Of a stretch of DNA of 64,000 bases, positions 35,926 to 48,003 are shown one piece after another (position 1 is the first letter of the stretch; each line of letters starts with the position of its first letter). The notes under the pieces were generated by a model. That model was given only the letters and a program-made list of their open reading frames with translations, ran no database searches and had not been told where the DNA came from. Source of the DNA: Coprinopsis marcescibilis (lineage: Eukaryota > Basidiomycota > Agaricomycetes > Agaricales > Psathyrellaceae); contig ML210179.1 in NCBI GenBank assembly GCA_004369085.1, forward strand, positions 78,322 to 142,321, written 5' to 3'. A program made the translations under genes and the position numbers.

Positions 35926-37336
35926 TTTTGGGAACCATTGGAAGCTACTTGTTATTTGGAATATACCTTGCGCAGCTTCGTGAGTCATCTTATCTGATGA
36001 AGGAGGCACAGTGGAGCTGCTGATCAGATACTTATCCCGCCATTTCCCGCCACCCACCGACAGATCACTATGTCTCCAAAAGATTGTCGAATAGCCAAAG
36101 TGATCATAAAGTACTTCAGATCCTCGGTGCGTTGACCATATCTTGAGCCTCTCGATTACGCTGTATTGCTTGAAACGCTGACAGTATGTCTATTGGGATA
36201 CAACTTGATATAGTGATCCTTGTCACAGTATTCGAACTTGTTGCCATTGTGGCGATGGGCGTCGATGCCTGGGAATCATTGATTGTATCAATCAGCCTTC
36301 CCGAGCGCCGTCTAACCTTCTCAAGCATGGCCCCGTTACACCCAGCCTTGAACGGGTTGAGTGAGTGTTCCTCGCTTTCAAGTTTCAGGCCGCTGATTCC
36401 AGACATAGTCTCCTTATGCGTCCAAGGTTTCTTTGCTCGGTGAGCCGATATATCCCATAGAAGTTTGTGCGTCTCATCATTGATCTGTTCAGGCGAATCT
36501 TGATCCTCAAATGGAACAAGGTCGACGTATCAATCGCATACTTAATCTTTGCAGTGAGCTTGGTCTCAACGCACGGATAGACACTGTACTGACCTTTCAT
36601 TAGCTGTCGATTGCGCAGCTTATAGGGGCGATGGGAATCTGTGTGCAGGTGATGATACTGTCAATTCTCAACTCCCGCTCAGCTAAACCTTTCTTTGTCA
36701 GTTTGCTCTTGTTAGTCAGAATATCATGTTCTTCAACACCGTAGCAACGTGGGCAACCCTTCACCTCGTCTCCAGCCTCGCATGCGACACCCTTATTACT
36801 GTCTCTATGGTTATTAAGGTAAACGCATTCCCCCGCCACAAGTTGACTTACAGCTCACCGTATATCTTACCTTCTTATAAACAGCTGAATCAGTACAAGA
36901 AACAGATTGCGGTGCCAGAGGCTCGGTCCATGTTGCGCTCACTCAGTATAAACACAGTTGAAAATGGACTGGTTACTACGCTCTGTGTTGCCTTGAATCT
37001 AGGGTTCTACTTCGGACGCCCACAGGGGACGATACACGTCGCATTGTAGGTCCTTCTCTTTCCCGGTCGTTGAAGTAAACTGAACTTGTTCGAGTCATTG
37101 GTTGTCTGGTCGCATGTGAGTAAGTATATCTTATTTAAAGTTCTCAGTCTAACCACCTTATATAGCTACGGTAGCGTCCTTTTGGCCTCTGTGAATAACT
37201 TTCGGGGCCAATACCGCGAAAACAGCACTGAAGCTCCAGTCGACTCCCATGCCATTCGCTTCAGAACAATCAATCTTGGTACGATGCAGACTGTAAGAGA
37301 TGCGGAGCCTCCAAGGCATTCTACTGATAAAATGTA
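35926..37336 (+). CDS. DUF6534-type membrane protein, copy 2 of a local pair
   Basis: Parallel to copy 1 exon by exon: KLLGTIGSYLLFGIYLAQL; YVSKRLSNSQSDHKVLQIL; VILVTVFELVAIVAMGVDAWESLIVSISLPERR...LNGL; SFFARRILILKWNKVDVSIAYLIFA; LSIAQLIGAMGICVQ; MFFNTVATWATLHLVSSLACDTLITVSMVIK; LNQYKKQIAVPEARSMLRSLSINTVENGLVTTLCVALNLGFYFGRP; and YGSVLLASVNNFRGQYREN to a stop at 37336. In this copy the INGL/FFAR splice keeps frame with a normal GTGAGT donor. No ATG is in frame just upstream of KLLG, so a further 5' exon is likely. A multi-pass membrane protein of unknown role. Confidence 0.65.
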
Positions 37337-37761
37337 GTTAGCCTACTATTTTATGATAATTGATATTAATCGAGTCAATCGAATATCGAGGTCACTCGAA
37401 TAAGCCATTCCTGCATGGCAACCCCAACCACACCACCCCAATGTTTGGCATGGACGTGCTCATTCAAAGCTCACATTTAGCTTTCAAATCTCCCTGGCAA
37501 GCCATTGATCTCTGGAGTGATAACCCTCCCAGATGTGCCAAGATTCTCTGTCGTTCCCACAAGTTCCTAGACTATCCCCTCGTCTCATCTGAACTCTACG
37601 AGAGCCCGTGAATAGGTATAATAAATAAGTTGGGAACATGACAGGGTACTACTCGGCACTAAGTGCGCTACTTCCGAGGTCAGGTAGCCTACATGAGTGG
37701 GTATATGTAGAGATGATAAACGACCGTGGTAGCCCTTCAACAAACGTGACCTCCGAGCCAC
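37337..37761. other. Intergenic region, no recognised gene
   Basis: Convergent 3' flanks of the membrane-protein gene and the small secreted protein gene. Nothing else seen. Confidence 0.4.
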
Positions 37762-38192
37762 CTACTTGCAGGTGTTTCTGTGAAGGCGGAGCTAGAGGGC
37801 TTGTGAGACGTGTGGCTTGGTCTATGATCGGGAGTAGACTTACAGCTGCGGCGGTGAAGTACCCACCGCACCTAAGGCAGAGATACTCGAACTCCCCGCT
37901 TCTGGTCTTTCTCTTGTTTGGCTTGGAGCCGCGGACCTTGAGCTCTTCGTAAAGTTCACGGGAAGTGAACTGAGAGAGGATGTCTCTGGCCTCAAGGTAG
38001 TCGTCGAACTCGTAAGAGAGCTAGAGTCGGATGTTTACTCAGTATATACCGAGAAATTAAGAGGGGAGAAGCACTAACCTCCCTTGCTGACAAGCCTATG
38101 GCTTGCTCTGTGGGGTGATGGGCGATAGATCGTCCCACCAAGGAGAGAATGAAGAGCAAGACGACGGAGGCGATGATGTTGAAGTGACGCAT
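37762..38192 (-). CDS. Small secreted protein, 106 residues
   Basis: Exons 38079..38192, 37844..38020 and 37762..37791 (321 nt). The start MRHFNIIASVVLLFILSLVGRSIA is a clear signal peptide, followed by HHPTEQAIGLSARELSYEFDDYLEARDILSQF, then TSRELYEELKVRG and a Lys/Arg-rich stretch, ending LHRNTCK. The repeated 'ARxL..F..YLEARDIL..F..RELYEEL' style recalls short secreted proteins common in agarics, but I know no assigned function. Only two or three Cys are present, so it is not a classic Cys-rich effector. Intron boundaries are canonical. Confidence 0.65.
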
Positions 38193-39115
38193 TGTTAACA
38201 AGTGGCAAGGGGGCTTCAGGGATAAAGGACAGTGTAAGATATGTTCTGACCTTCAAACCTCGTATTTCTGCTCTTTATAACGGTCTCAGACGCGCAGCAG
38301 TCTTCCAAAACTAGGAATGGCGATTCAATCTAGATATGCCTTTTGGTAATTCGTGTTTGTGGTTACTTCTGAAACACTGGTGAGACAGAACAGTGTATCC
38401 TTCCTGTTCCATGTGAATCTTAGATATTGTCGTCATTATAAACACAACATCAGGACCGACGTATGTCAGCTTTCTCATGCAAGTATACTTGCCAATGTAC
38501 TCCCACTGCTTGTAATAACTACCATTGTTCCAGTTCCTAAGCGCCGCAACGTCGACGGCTCCTTGTAGCTCAAGCAGGGATACAGAACCGATCCAGAGGT
38601 ACATGCCCTTGCTTCAGAGCACAGGCGGCAGCGCGATATCACTAAGGGGATAAGAAAGTTCCGACCCTTGCTATGTATTGAGTCGATATCTCGCCCTGGA
38701 CTCACTCTGTTATGTTACTGTTACTTCACTCATCAAAACATGAAGGGTACAATTCCAGAACGCCAAATTCGAAGTTCGCACAATCAAGCAATGTTCTGAC
38801 ACCTGCAGTTGATATCCGGATAGGATCATCTCCGCCAATCTGTCAGTTCGTGTGCTGCGGCGCATGTCTGGGATGGGAAAGTCCGAATTTATCGAAACGG
38901 CTCCAAGAATGGCGGTCATTGTTGTTATCATTGCGTAAGTTTATCTCAGCACACCATAATATTAGCGTCCGTGTACCGCATAAATAGTCTACAGGGTACC
39001 GCGAAACCCAGAGTAAATGAGCTAGGCGTCAATCACCTTCTCTCAGTCGTTGCCCTGGGAAGATGCAACTTTGTGAGTTACGTTCTAAGTGACAGGTAAC
39101 ATTCGAGCATGAGAC
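38193..39115. other. Region without a recognised gene
   Basis: Minus-strand frames of 97 and 76 residues (38311..38705) overlap and contain aromatic-rich segments but no family motif. Left as unassigned. Confidence 0.35.
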
Positions 39116-41513
39116 CTACACTTCTGCAGCTTGTACAACCATGTCCAGCAAAGATATGGGCTCTCCTGAGTCCCCATCTTTATCCTTCGAGTCCTTGGGA
39201 CATGATAGACCTGACGAGTCCCCGCCCTTATCCTTATCATCTGATGTCGAAGTAGGTTCAGGGGCATCGTTAGTTCGCGGCAACAGGGTTGGTGTGGCGC
39301 CCAGATCCAGAGACCGTTTCGCCAACGCGTCTTCTCCTTTCCGGCTTCCAAAGCACTCCTAGAGAATACTATTAGTAAGAACACTAAGAGTATAAGCATT
39401 GGAAGACGTACCCCGGTCAGTTGGAACTCTCTGTTAAAGAGAGAAACAGCGGCTTGTTCCTCAAAGAGATCGAAAAAGCCCGCATCTGCGCCAGTGCTGA
39501 CGTCGATTCCGGCCACAATATTGTAGCAGCCACCAAAGTCGGTGAACTCTCGTTTCTCCGAGCCCACGAGACTTCTTGATTCCAGATCTCGCGAATGCGC
39601 CCGTTCTCTGTGGCTACGGTTGGCAGAGGGACCAGCACCTGTTTTGAATTTAAAGCCGACTTCCACTTCTGCTTTGGCGGAGGTATCGATTTCGAAGAAG
39701 ATACGAGCTTTTGCCTTGCCATCAAAAGCATCGATGCCCAGGTTCAGACTGGGTATGAGATGCGCCTCCAGTGATCCATTGGCCTCGACAGTCGGGTCCT
39801 CAAGAACAGCGAGTTGCAGGGCTATAAAGAGAACGTTATACTCTGAGCAGGGTGGCCGGTTGGCGGCACTTACGGGTATCTTCAAACTTGAAATCATCGT
39901 CTGAGCCGTTCGTTCCTGTGGTATTACCGAAGAGGAGGGTTGCATTGTTAATCGAATAGTTAAACCCCAAAGTAATGCCTGCTCGAACGCCGAGCTTGGC
40001 AATGGCTCTAACGTCAAGTGTAAGAGTCGGACCGATCTCTAAGATGCTGTTTGAAAGCTCTAGTAAGAAATACAGCTGGGGAAATAACACCTCGTAGTGG
40101 ACATACTTGGGTATCACCAGCCCCGGTACCCCGATTGCTGGCATTATTGCAATTTTTCCAGAATCGAGTTCGCCGTTGAGGGAACTTTCCAGTCGTAGGG
40201 CTCCGCTAATATTGCCGTCGAGGTCTATATAGTTGGTGACGGTCAGTTGTTGCGGTTTGCAAAAGAGAGAAACCTGATGCACGAACTTGTTTTCAGCGAG
40301 AAATGTTCAATATTAGGGGGAACCAAAGTTCCATTCAGCGTGACGGTAAGCTTGGAAAGGATGTTTGCTTTCACTTCGGCATTGACGGTAAGCCCTGCTT
40401 CCGCGGGACCACAAGATATTGATTCGTCGAACACGGTAAAGTTCTGATCGACCACGAAGGGCTTGAGTGTTCTGCATCTGTCGAATTTCACCTTGACGCG
40501 TCCGCGGCCATTGGTTGTGCCGTCGTCTTTATCTTTATCTGTTAAGCAAAGCGATTGGTTGAGAATCCGTTTCGACCAGGAGCTTTCAAAACGGCCAATA
40601 AGCGCACCATCAGGGTTCGAAGAGCTGGAATTTTTGTGGCCGAATTCAGCCTTCTTGAAGACAAAGTTGCGCTTCTCTATTGATTCGTCGTCGTCGTCGT
40701 CAGTGGATGGGCAAGGGTCCTCATCATCGTTGTTGTCAGTGTTCCTTGCTACAATCTCGAACCGCACCGCTCCGGCCCTAAGAAGAAATGAGGATATCAT
40801 GGTCAACGCCCATTCGACACCAAACGAGTGCACTGTACACACTTGGACGAGGCATCGACTGTCGAGAAGTCTGTGCTGACGTGTAACGCTCTTACTTGTG
40901 GCTCAACACCATTACGCTTTACCAGGCGTTTCGCAATGTGTTCAGGGATGGATTGGTCCTCGGAAACCCAAGATCGGGAGATATGAGCGAATCCATTTAC
41001 ACCACACTGATAAAAACATCAACGGATTAGTATGTGCGTCGGAATCTGGGGTAAATTAGACACTTACGTGCTCTGGAAGGCGTACGACCTTGCCAACAGC
41101 ATCATCTGTGCTGCCCAAATGGTCACAGTTGAGATCGCCATTGGCACAAACAAGTCGTATTTCCTGCGAGATGGCCTTTTGTTGGCAGTCCAGAATCTCC
41201 CAGCCAGCAGCGCCGGTGATGTCCGTGATTGCATCAGAGTCTCCCCACTATCATCGCGTAATGACAGTGCGTCAGCCATATTATTTCTGCGCATTGAATT
41301 TGCAGGACTCACAATCTTCATTGTCCCTACGGTCTTTCCAGTGAGTTCTACAACGATAAAATAAAACAGTTAAAGAGTTTTTCAACAGGCTTCAAAGACT
41401 ACCATACCATAATGACAGACCCCAGAAATGCACGGTTTTCTCCAGTCGTTGATGGCGTAGACGCCCCCCAAAATTGTCGACCAGACAATGCCTTTACGAA
41501 GTGACAAAACCAT
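39116..41513 (-). CDS. Secreted DUF7223-like protein, paralog 1
   Basis: Exons: 41408..41513, 41313..41347, 41068..41247, 40843..41006, 40287..40777, 40107..40224, 39874..40046, 39412..39821, 39116..39358; 1920 nt, 639 residues. After a signal-like start the N-terminal part reads WGDSDAITDITGAAGWEILDC, CGVNGFAHISRSW and SIPEHIAKRLVKR. The middle is a beta-rich repeat-like domain (DGNISGALRLESSLNG; ILEIGPTLTLDVRAIAKLGVRAGITLGFNYS; GSLEAHLIPSLNLGIDAFDGKAKARIFFEIDTSA), resembling what I recall as the fungal DUF7029/DUF7223 architecture. The C-terminal tail is Asp/Lys-rich. It shares eight intron positions with the gene at 44.4-47.2 kb, apart from one intron lost or gained in exon 5 and one in exon 2. 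Function unknown. Confidence 0.8.
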
Positions 41514-44360
41514 TCTGAATTAAGATGCCCCACAGTGGTTACTTCTGGAAATGAAAATGGAAAGAGAAGCGGTCGAACTGCGAAGATGGGGTCGGGAAAT
41601 ATTATCGTCTTTGCTCTTTTGTATCCCACAATATGTACCGCCCGTTGCTATTCACTCACGCAGAGTGCTCGCTAATCGAACACACAATTCCCAAATTAAG
41701 CAGCTTTGTACGTCAGAACAAGGCCGGGGTATCCTATGCCTTGATAGACGCCTTCTCGGCGCTGGTTTCAGCCTCTGGACTTTGGGGAAATCAATGCGCC
41801 CGTTACGTATTGCGGTTCGAATTTTGGTAAACTAGACGCCCAAGAGGTATAGAATTTCCAGAAGTTGGTGATACGACCATGTAGTTTTGGCGGCCAAATG
41901 ATATGCGTTCTACGCTGGACTTATTAGGAACTTGTAATCGGTGAGGGAGGCATCGGCATAAACCCAATGGTTGGTCGGTCGCGCCGGCGAACTAATCCCC
42001 TCGAGGTCACAGAAAGCTTACAGCTACGATGAAACATTCATGCCCGAGGTCGATATCACAATGTGGGCCAATATAGTAACAGAGACTGCGGGAAAGACCA
42101 CTTTCGGGGACGCGCTGCGGATTCCGGAAAAATCATCGCTTGCCCGATGCGGGGGCGCGGCTCAGGGCGGCTCTCCCATGCACTGTAAGTACGCATTCAC
42201 AACAGAATCATAAATGGCCCGAATCCGAGGAGGATGAAGGGCGCATATTTTACAAGAGCGCCTCTGTCTGCCTCTGTGTGCAAGTTCCTGTTCATCATGA
42301 TGATTGAATCAGATTGATTGCCCATGAAGGGATAAGCGAAGCGAACTCCATGCTGTTTGCCCGCTCGTAGGACAACGGACTAAGGCACAGCTGAGTGGCG
42401 CGGGGGCCGGGCTTGCCTTGCAGCAGAATTCCTTGGGCTCCAGAGTGTGCCAGCCTTCAAATCTCAGTTCTGCAGTCGGTTGACTCAGGTCGGACGTCGC
42501 AACGTTCCAACAAGGCGCTCACAAAGCAGATATTGCGGCTTAGAACACATGGATAGTCTCCGAAGTTGGCAGCAGCGCTGCATTGGATACGATTCATGTC
42601 ATTAAGATAATATAAAGCTGGTTTGACGAGGTAACAAAAACATCGACGTGATGAAACACACGATAAATCATCACAGGCCTCCTCGGACTTGCATGTGATG
42701 TCACTGGGGGGAGCCCTATCAGTGTTCCCTCCGCACTGCCCCTGCGCGAAAGCTGCGGTATATAAGTTCCACCAAGCGTTTTCAGTTCCGAGCCAGAAAG
42801 CCGATCCAAATGTCCTCCGCGGCGAACAGGACTCCCAAATATTGTCGAATTAGTAAAGTCATTCATAGATCAGCTCTGTCTGGGTGTTCATTTTGTTGTG
42901 AAGATCAAAGTCTCGGAGAACCAAGTACGAGTCGTTCTCAAATTTGGACTGGCGGCATCTCGGTCTATTCGGCATTTCACATTGCAACCGTTGAATATCT
43001 AGGTCGAGGTCTGCCACTGACCTTCTATCGAGGCTGAGGAATCTCCTCGTCCAAGCCATAGACGAGTACGCCTCTTGGACGGCTGTAACTTGTAAGTTTT
43101 CTATGCGAGCTGAAGCTAGGGATCAGGATTTGATTAATGATACCTTGAAGCTCAACGGCTCGGCTCTGAACAATGCATACCGCAGCTGATGATAATGTGT
43201 GCAATTTTGAAATCAGTAGGACCCTGGGACTCTGGGAATCATTCCTTCTTTACGGAAACTCGTACTACATAAGTAGTAGAAGGGGCGGATTAATAAGAAA
43301 GAGAAAGTCGCTGCGATGGCCGAGTCTTTACCTGTACTATGATAAGCTACAGACCCACTTTCTTGCCACGCTTCTCCTTTTCCTCAGCCTAGTAGTTTAG
43401 CATATATCATATAGTAGGTATTTGGAGGCCCGGGTTCATCCTCCTGGATAGCGACGAGGCATTCTAGCTAGCGTTCCAGTGAACTGTACAAGTTACAACG
43501 CACCCCAACTGCTATATGAGGGTATTTTGTAAAAATAGAATATGCTATGCGTATATTTGGTTCATTGCCATTTCCGCAGCCCGCTGCGGCTCACTGGCCA
43601 GGGGATGTCGCCAGGTCGACTTGAGGTCTATGTAGTAGCACTTCGCACTGTGCCATGGTCCACGTGAAGCCTCGAGCATGGACATCAGTATCGTGTCGTC
43701 GACTATGTGCCGAGTACAATTCGGTTGTATCGGAACTAACCTTGTGCCATTGCACTGTATGCAAATTGCGCCATCGATTCCTTCACGACCGATGCCCACA
43801 CGAGCAGACATGAGGATGCAATGCTTAGTTTGATATAAGCTTAGCCTGTGCGTTCACATGAACTGCGGATGAGAACATGGATATCGATATTTGAATGGTA
43901 GTCCTCTTACGTTGACGTGAGAGTCACTCTTACGTTGACGTGAGAGTCACTCGGGAGTACATACCTACGTTGCTAACGACTTCAAAACCCATGTCCAAAC
44001 GTTGAACGCACGCTAGTACGCGGCAGCATCTCGCCTCTTGCGATTGGAGAAACCAACAACGACCCTGATTAATTGGGGTACATACGTATCCTTGGGAATC
44101 AGATACAGCACGACAACAAGTTACAACTTGAAGCACATATCAAGATGCAATATCGTATATCAGGTATTAGACATTTGACATTAGATTAAAGGGACGCAGA
44201 AGGACAAGGATAAGGAGACCTCATGAGGAACGAACGGATCTAGACTCGATACCTACGTCCTCCTTGCACGTTCCCTCACACTAAAAATCACCAATCAGTC
44301 AATCAGTTACCCATCCAACCCCCAAAGAAAAGGGGAGTTTAAAGGTTAAATGTTAAACAC
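41514..44360. other. 2.8-kb intergenic region between the two DUF7223-like genes
   Basis: No gene recognised; frames up to 94 residues lack motifs. Contains a 23-bp tandem repeat at 43904-43949 (see separate entry). Confidence 0.4.
43904..43949. repeat. Two perfect copies of a 23-bp quasi-palindromic unit
   Basis: CTCTTACGTTGACGTGAGAG followed by TCA, twice in tandem with no mismatch. The unit is nearly self-complementary (CTCTTACGT..ACGTGAGAG) and contains TGACGTG, a CRE/bZIP-type core. It lies far from a recognised start codon. Confidence 0.7.
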
Positions 44361-47223
44361 TCACTTGGCAGCGGGCACGACCTCGTCGACTAAGTTCTGT
44401 TGCTGGGCTTGGTCTCCACCGGCGGCGACGAGATCGACACCGACGGGGCACGCCAGCACGCGTTTCTCCAATGTTCGCTTTGCCACAGAGGAGGTGGAAG
44501 AGGAAGAGATGGTGCCGCGGGCGATTCGGCTGTTGATGGACCGGCGGTTCATCATGCTCCTGCGTGTACCAGCTTGGTTCCCGAAACATCTCTGAAAACA
44601 AAAAAGGTGGTCAGCTACCGTCCAATGCTAATCCAACGGCACCGAACCCTGCAAAACACGTTTTTGTTAAAAAGAAAAAGGAACAAAACCCACCCTAAAC
44701 AGCTCAAACTCTTTCGAAAACAACGAAACAGAAGTCTCCGCGTTGAACAGGCCAAAGAAATCCGCATTGGCGCCCACATTCACATCGAGGCCCGCGATGA
44801 TCTCAAAGCAGCCGCCGAACCCCGCGTCGTTGACCGCGGCGGCCGTTTGGCGTTTGTCAAAGTAGTTGTTGGAGCCGCGGATTGCGAGCGCGCGGGGGCG
44901 TTGTTGGCGTTGACGTTGGGTTTGCTGTTGGCGTTGGCGTTGGGTTTGTTGTTGGCGTTGGCGTTGGGCTTGGGCTTGGGCCTGAGCTTGACGTTGACGT
45001 TGAGTTTGGTTCTGGTTCTGGTTCTGGTTGTGGTTCTGCTGTTGTGGCTGACGATTAACCTGGACCTGCCCCTGGACCTGTCCCTGCTGCTGAGGCGCAT
45101 TCTGCTGCTGCTGCTGCTGAGGAGGAGCCTGCTGACCCTGAGGTACACCCTGAGGTACACCCTGCGGGGCACCCTGCTGCCCATTATTGTTAACAACAAC
45201 CCCAACCTCCGCACTCGCCTCCAACTCCAACCGGATCCCAGCCGACGCATCCAAGTTCAAAAACACCTGCGCCTCCGCTACATCGCCCAACGCGCTGATC
45301 CCCAAATTGAGGCTCGGGATGAGATGCGCCTCGATCGTGCCGGTCGCTTTGACCTCTGGTGCTACGCTGAGCTTGAGGGCTGTATTTTATATGATTAGTT
45401 GTGAGCAGAATAAAAACCGTATGATAAAATTGCACGCACGTGTATCTCCGAGCTTGAACGCGCCGTCCTGCGCTTGCGCAGCCGCGGCGTTGGGCGGGAA
45501 GACGAGGGTGGCTTTGTCGAATGTGTAGCTGAGGCCGACTGTTACTGTGCCAGAGAGCTCGAGGTCGGCAGTGGCTTGGGCGGAGACGGAGAAGGAGGGG
45601 CCGATGGTGAGAATTCTGGTGGTTCGGGTTAGTTTTAGTTTTTTGAAGGAGGAGGAGGAGGAGGAGGAGGGAGAGGAGGGCAGGGCAGGGCAGGGCAGGG
45701 CAGGAGGGTATGAGAGAGGGAGGAAGGATGGAAGGGTGGAAAGGGGGGTAGAAGGTAGGAGGGTTAGGGGTATGAAGGAGGGGGGAACGAGAAAGGGAAG
45801 AAACACATACCCAGGGAAATCAAGCCCCGGAATGCCAATCTGGAACAGCTCCAACTCCGGCGACTCCAAGCTCCCCGCCACATTCGCATTAAGTGTAACA
45901 GACCCGTCGATATTACCGCTGATCGCTACACAAAGAGATCAGTGGTGTTCCCGGCCAGGTAAATGCAAACGCGAGCGTACTGGCTGTGACGGCGAATTCG
46001 TCGACCTTGGGCGGGACGATTGTGCCCTGGGCGGCGACACCCACGGTGGCGAGTGCACGGGCTTTGGCTTGGACGTCGATTTTGAGGCTGGCGGTGATGG
46101 GTGGGCAGCTGATTTCTTGGTCGAGGACGTTGAAGGTCTGGTCGAGGACGAAGGGGTCGAGGGTCTTGCTTTCGTCGATTGAGATTTCGTTGGCTTGGTT
46201 GAGCGCTGTTGGAGTAGGGATCAGAATTGTTCAAAGGTAGGAAGGAAAAGGGGTAGAAGAATGAAGAGAGAGGAATAACGAACCACCAGCAGCACCCTGG
46301 ACGAAATCCCCCACAGCGTTCCCAACGTTCTCCGCAACCTCCACAACCTCGCCCACCGCGCCGCTTACAAAGTCGCCCACGTCCTCTGCGGCGCCTTTCA
46401 CAAAGTCCTTAGCCTTGCTGAAGATGTTGCGTTTGCTCAAGTTGCCGCGTTTGGTGTTTTTTGTTTGGGAGGAGGAGGGACCGGGGAACGAAACGATGTC
46501 CTGTGCGCCTGGGACGTTCGCAGCTGCGATTGCAAAGTTTACGGGACCGGATCTGGGATCAAGGTGAATATGGTGGAGAGGAGAGAGAGGGTGGGTATAT
46601 TTACCTTGCGGTATCGACTTTGGCGAAATCGGTGTCGATGCGCAGGGCGCGGACTTGTGGTGCCTCGCCGTCGCGCCTCACGAGGCGTTTAGCGATCGAG
46701 GATGGGATGGATTGGTCTTCGGGGTCCCAGGCACGGGAAATATGCGCGAACGCGTTGCTGCCGCACTATATCATCAATCGACTGTTAGTTTCGTTTTCGC
46801 ATCGCGTATCCCAGAAGGAACTTTAAGAAAAGCATACTCACGTCCTCGGGCAAGCGCACGATCTTACCCTCTGCACCGACGTTCTGGTAGAGATGGGCAC
46901 AGCGGGCGTCGCCGGGGTCTGTGCATACGAGGCGGATGTCCTGTGCGAGGGCGGTGGGGCTGCAGTCGATGATTTGCCAGCCGGCGGCGGATGTGATGTC
47001 TGTTATTGCGTCGGGGGAGCCCCAGATCTTGAGCGTTCCGGACGAGGCTTGCGCTTGGCTTGATGGAAGGTCTAGAAGCGTTCTTAGTGGCATTTAATTA
47101 AGTCAAGAAGCAATGGGACGCACCGTAGAAGCAGACACCAGACAGGCAAGGCTTGCTCCAGTCGTTTGCTGCGTATGCAGACCCGAGCAGGGTGGATAAA
47201 AGAATAAATGTGGGGTGGAGCAT
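44361..47223 (-). CDS. Secreted DUF7223-like protein, paralog 2, with Gln/Arg/Asn-rich insertion
   Basis: Exons: 47124..47223, 46842..47071, 46605..46765, 46284..46552, 45981..46205, 45811..45925, 45440..45615, 44694..45379, 44361..44591; 2193 nt, 730 residues. Signal peptide, then WGSPDAITDITSAAGWQIIDC, CGSNAFAHISRAWDPEDQSIP, an amphipathic segment with FSKAKDFVKGAAEDVGDFVSGAVGEVVEVAENVGN, and the beta-rich domain (DGSVTLNANVAGSL; ILTIGPSFSVSAQATADLELSGTVTVGLSY; GTIEAHLIPSLNLGISALGDVAEAQVFLNLDASAGI). Within exon 8 (about 44880-45190) there is a long low-complexity insert built from PQG, QQ, NQ and RQR units that paralog 1 lacks. Intron 6 (45616..45810) is long and purine-rich. Function unknown; secretion is inferred from the leader. 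Confidence 0.82.
45650..45780 (+). repeat. (GGA)n and (GGGCA)n minisatellite inside an intron, G-quadruplex-capable
   Basis: The plus strand runs GGAGGAGGAGG then five GGGCA units (about 45678-45702), then GGAGGAAGG-type repeats. Four or more GGG runs spaced by two bases meet the usual G-quadruplex pattern. It lies in intron 6 of the gene above, so the transcript carries the C-rich strand. Confidence 0.8.
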
Positions 47224-48003
47224 TGTGAAAGTTTAAATGGTATTTTTGACCTGCCTGGGCCGTGTAGAGAACGAAAAAAAGAAGGAAGAAAAGGGAAGAG
47301 GCGCTGAAGGCCTGGAGAACGAAAAGTCAGACGAAGAGGGGATGAGGTCGGCCATGGGGCTTATAAGATGTTATTAAGTAGGCGACTGGGTAGCAACCAA
47401 CCCACGTCAGTTTCTAGGATCGTTCCAGTGATGAAATCATTGACAGTACGTGAGGCGCCATACAATGTGTGCGCCTGATAATGATATTCTCTACCGTTGG
47501 TAGGGAGAGCCACCGCGTTTTTGATGCCAGTCGTGAATCTCCCCAGCTTCTTATGTCAAAAGCACAAGTCTAGGTCTTGTTCCGAAGTGGGGAATCCTCT
47601 CGGCTCTCTGTCCCGGGATATGTCTGGGACTCAGCGAATGAAATCGCCGAGGATTGGGTGATCCACCTGCGGGTGTAGGGGATGTGTTGGAACGGGGTAT
47701 GGCTGATTTCCTTTATGACATCGTGTGGATGCTAGCATGTCGAGGGAAGATTTCTGCCACATAGAAGTACACACATACGAAATTCGAAGCAATATTCCTC
47801 GCGTTGCGTCTAGTAAAGCAAGGATAGCTGCACGTTGAGCTGGAAAGAGTCCCAGCCCTCGAGCTCTGTCACCTGACGGAAGTTGCCGAATCGGCGCTCG
47901 AAATGTCCCCGTGATGCCAGCGCCTAAGTAATTCGCGCGGTGGCGGAGTCACCATTTCTACTCCTCCCATTATCCCACTCGTTTATCTCTCCAGTCCACC
48001 GAT
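47224..48003. other. Divergent intergenic region (promoters of paralog 2 and UBP14)
   Basis: 780 bp between two head-to-head genes. No further gene recognised. Confidence 0.5.

Noticed and set aside
44400..45398. 332-residue plus-strand ORF rich in Leu/Ala/Gly repeats
   Set aside because: It is the exact antisense of exon 8 and introns of the DUF7223-like paralog 2. The Leu/Ala repeats are the complement of Gln/Arg codon runs, and the opposite strand has splice sites, a leader and a homolog.
45547..46182. 211-residue plus-strand ORF with Glu/Gly/Arg-rich stretch
   Set aside because: Runs through the purine minisatellite of an intron and antisense to exons 5-7; no independent support.
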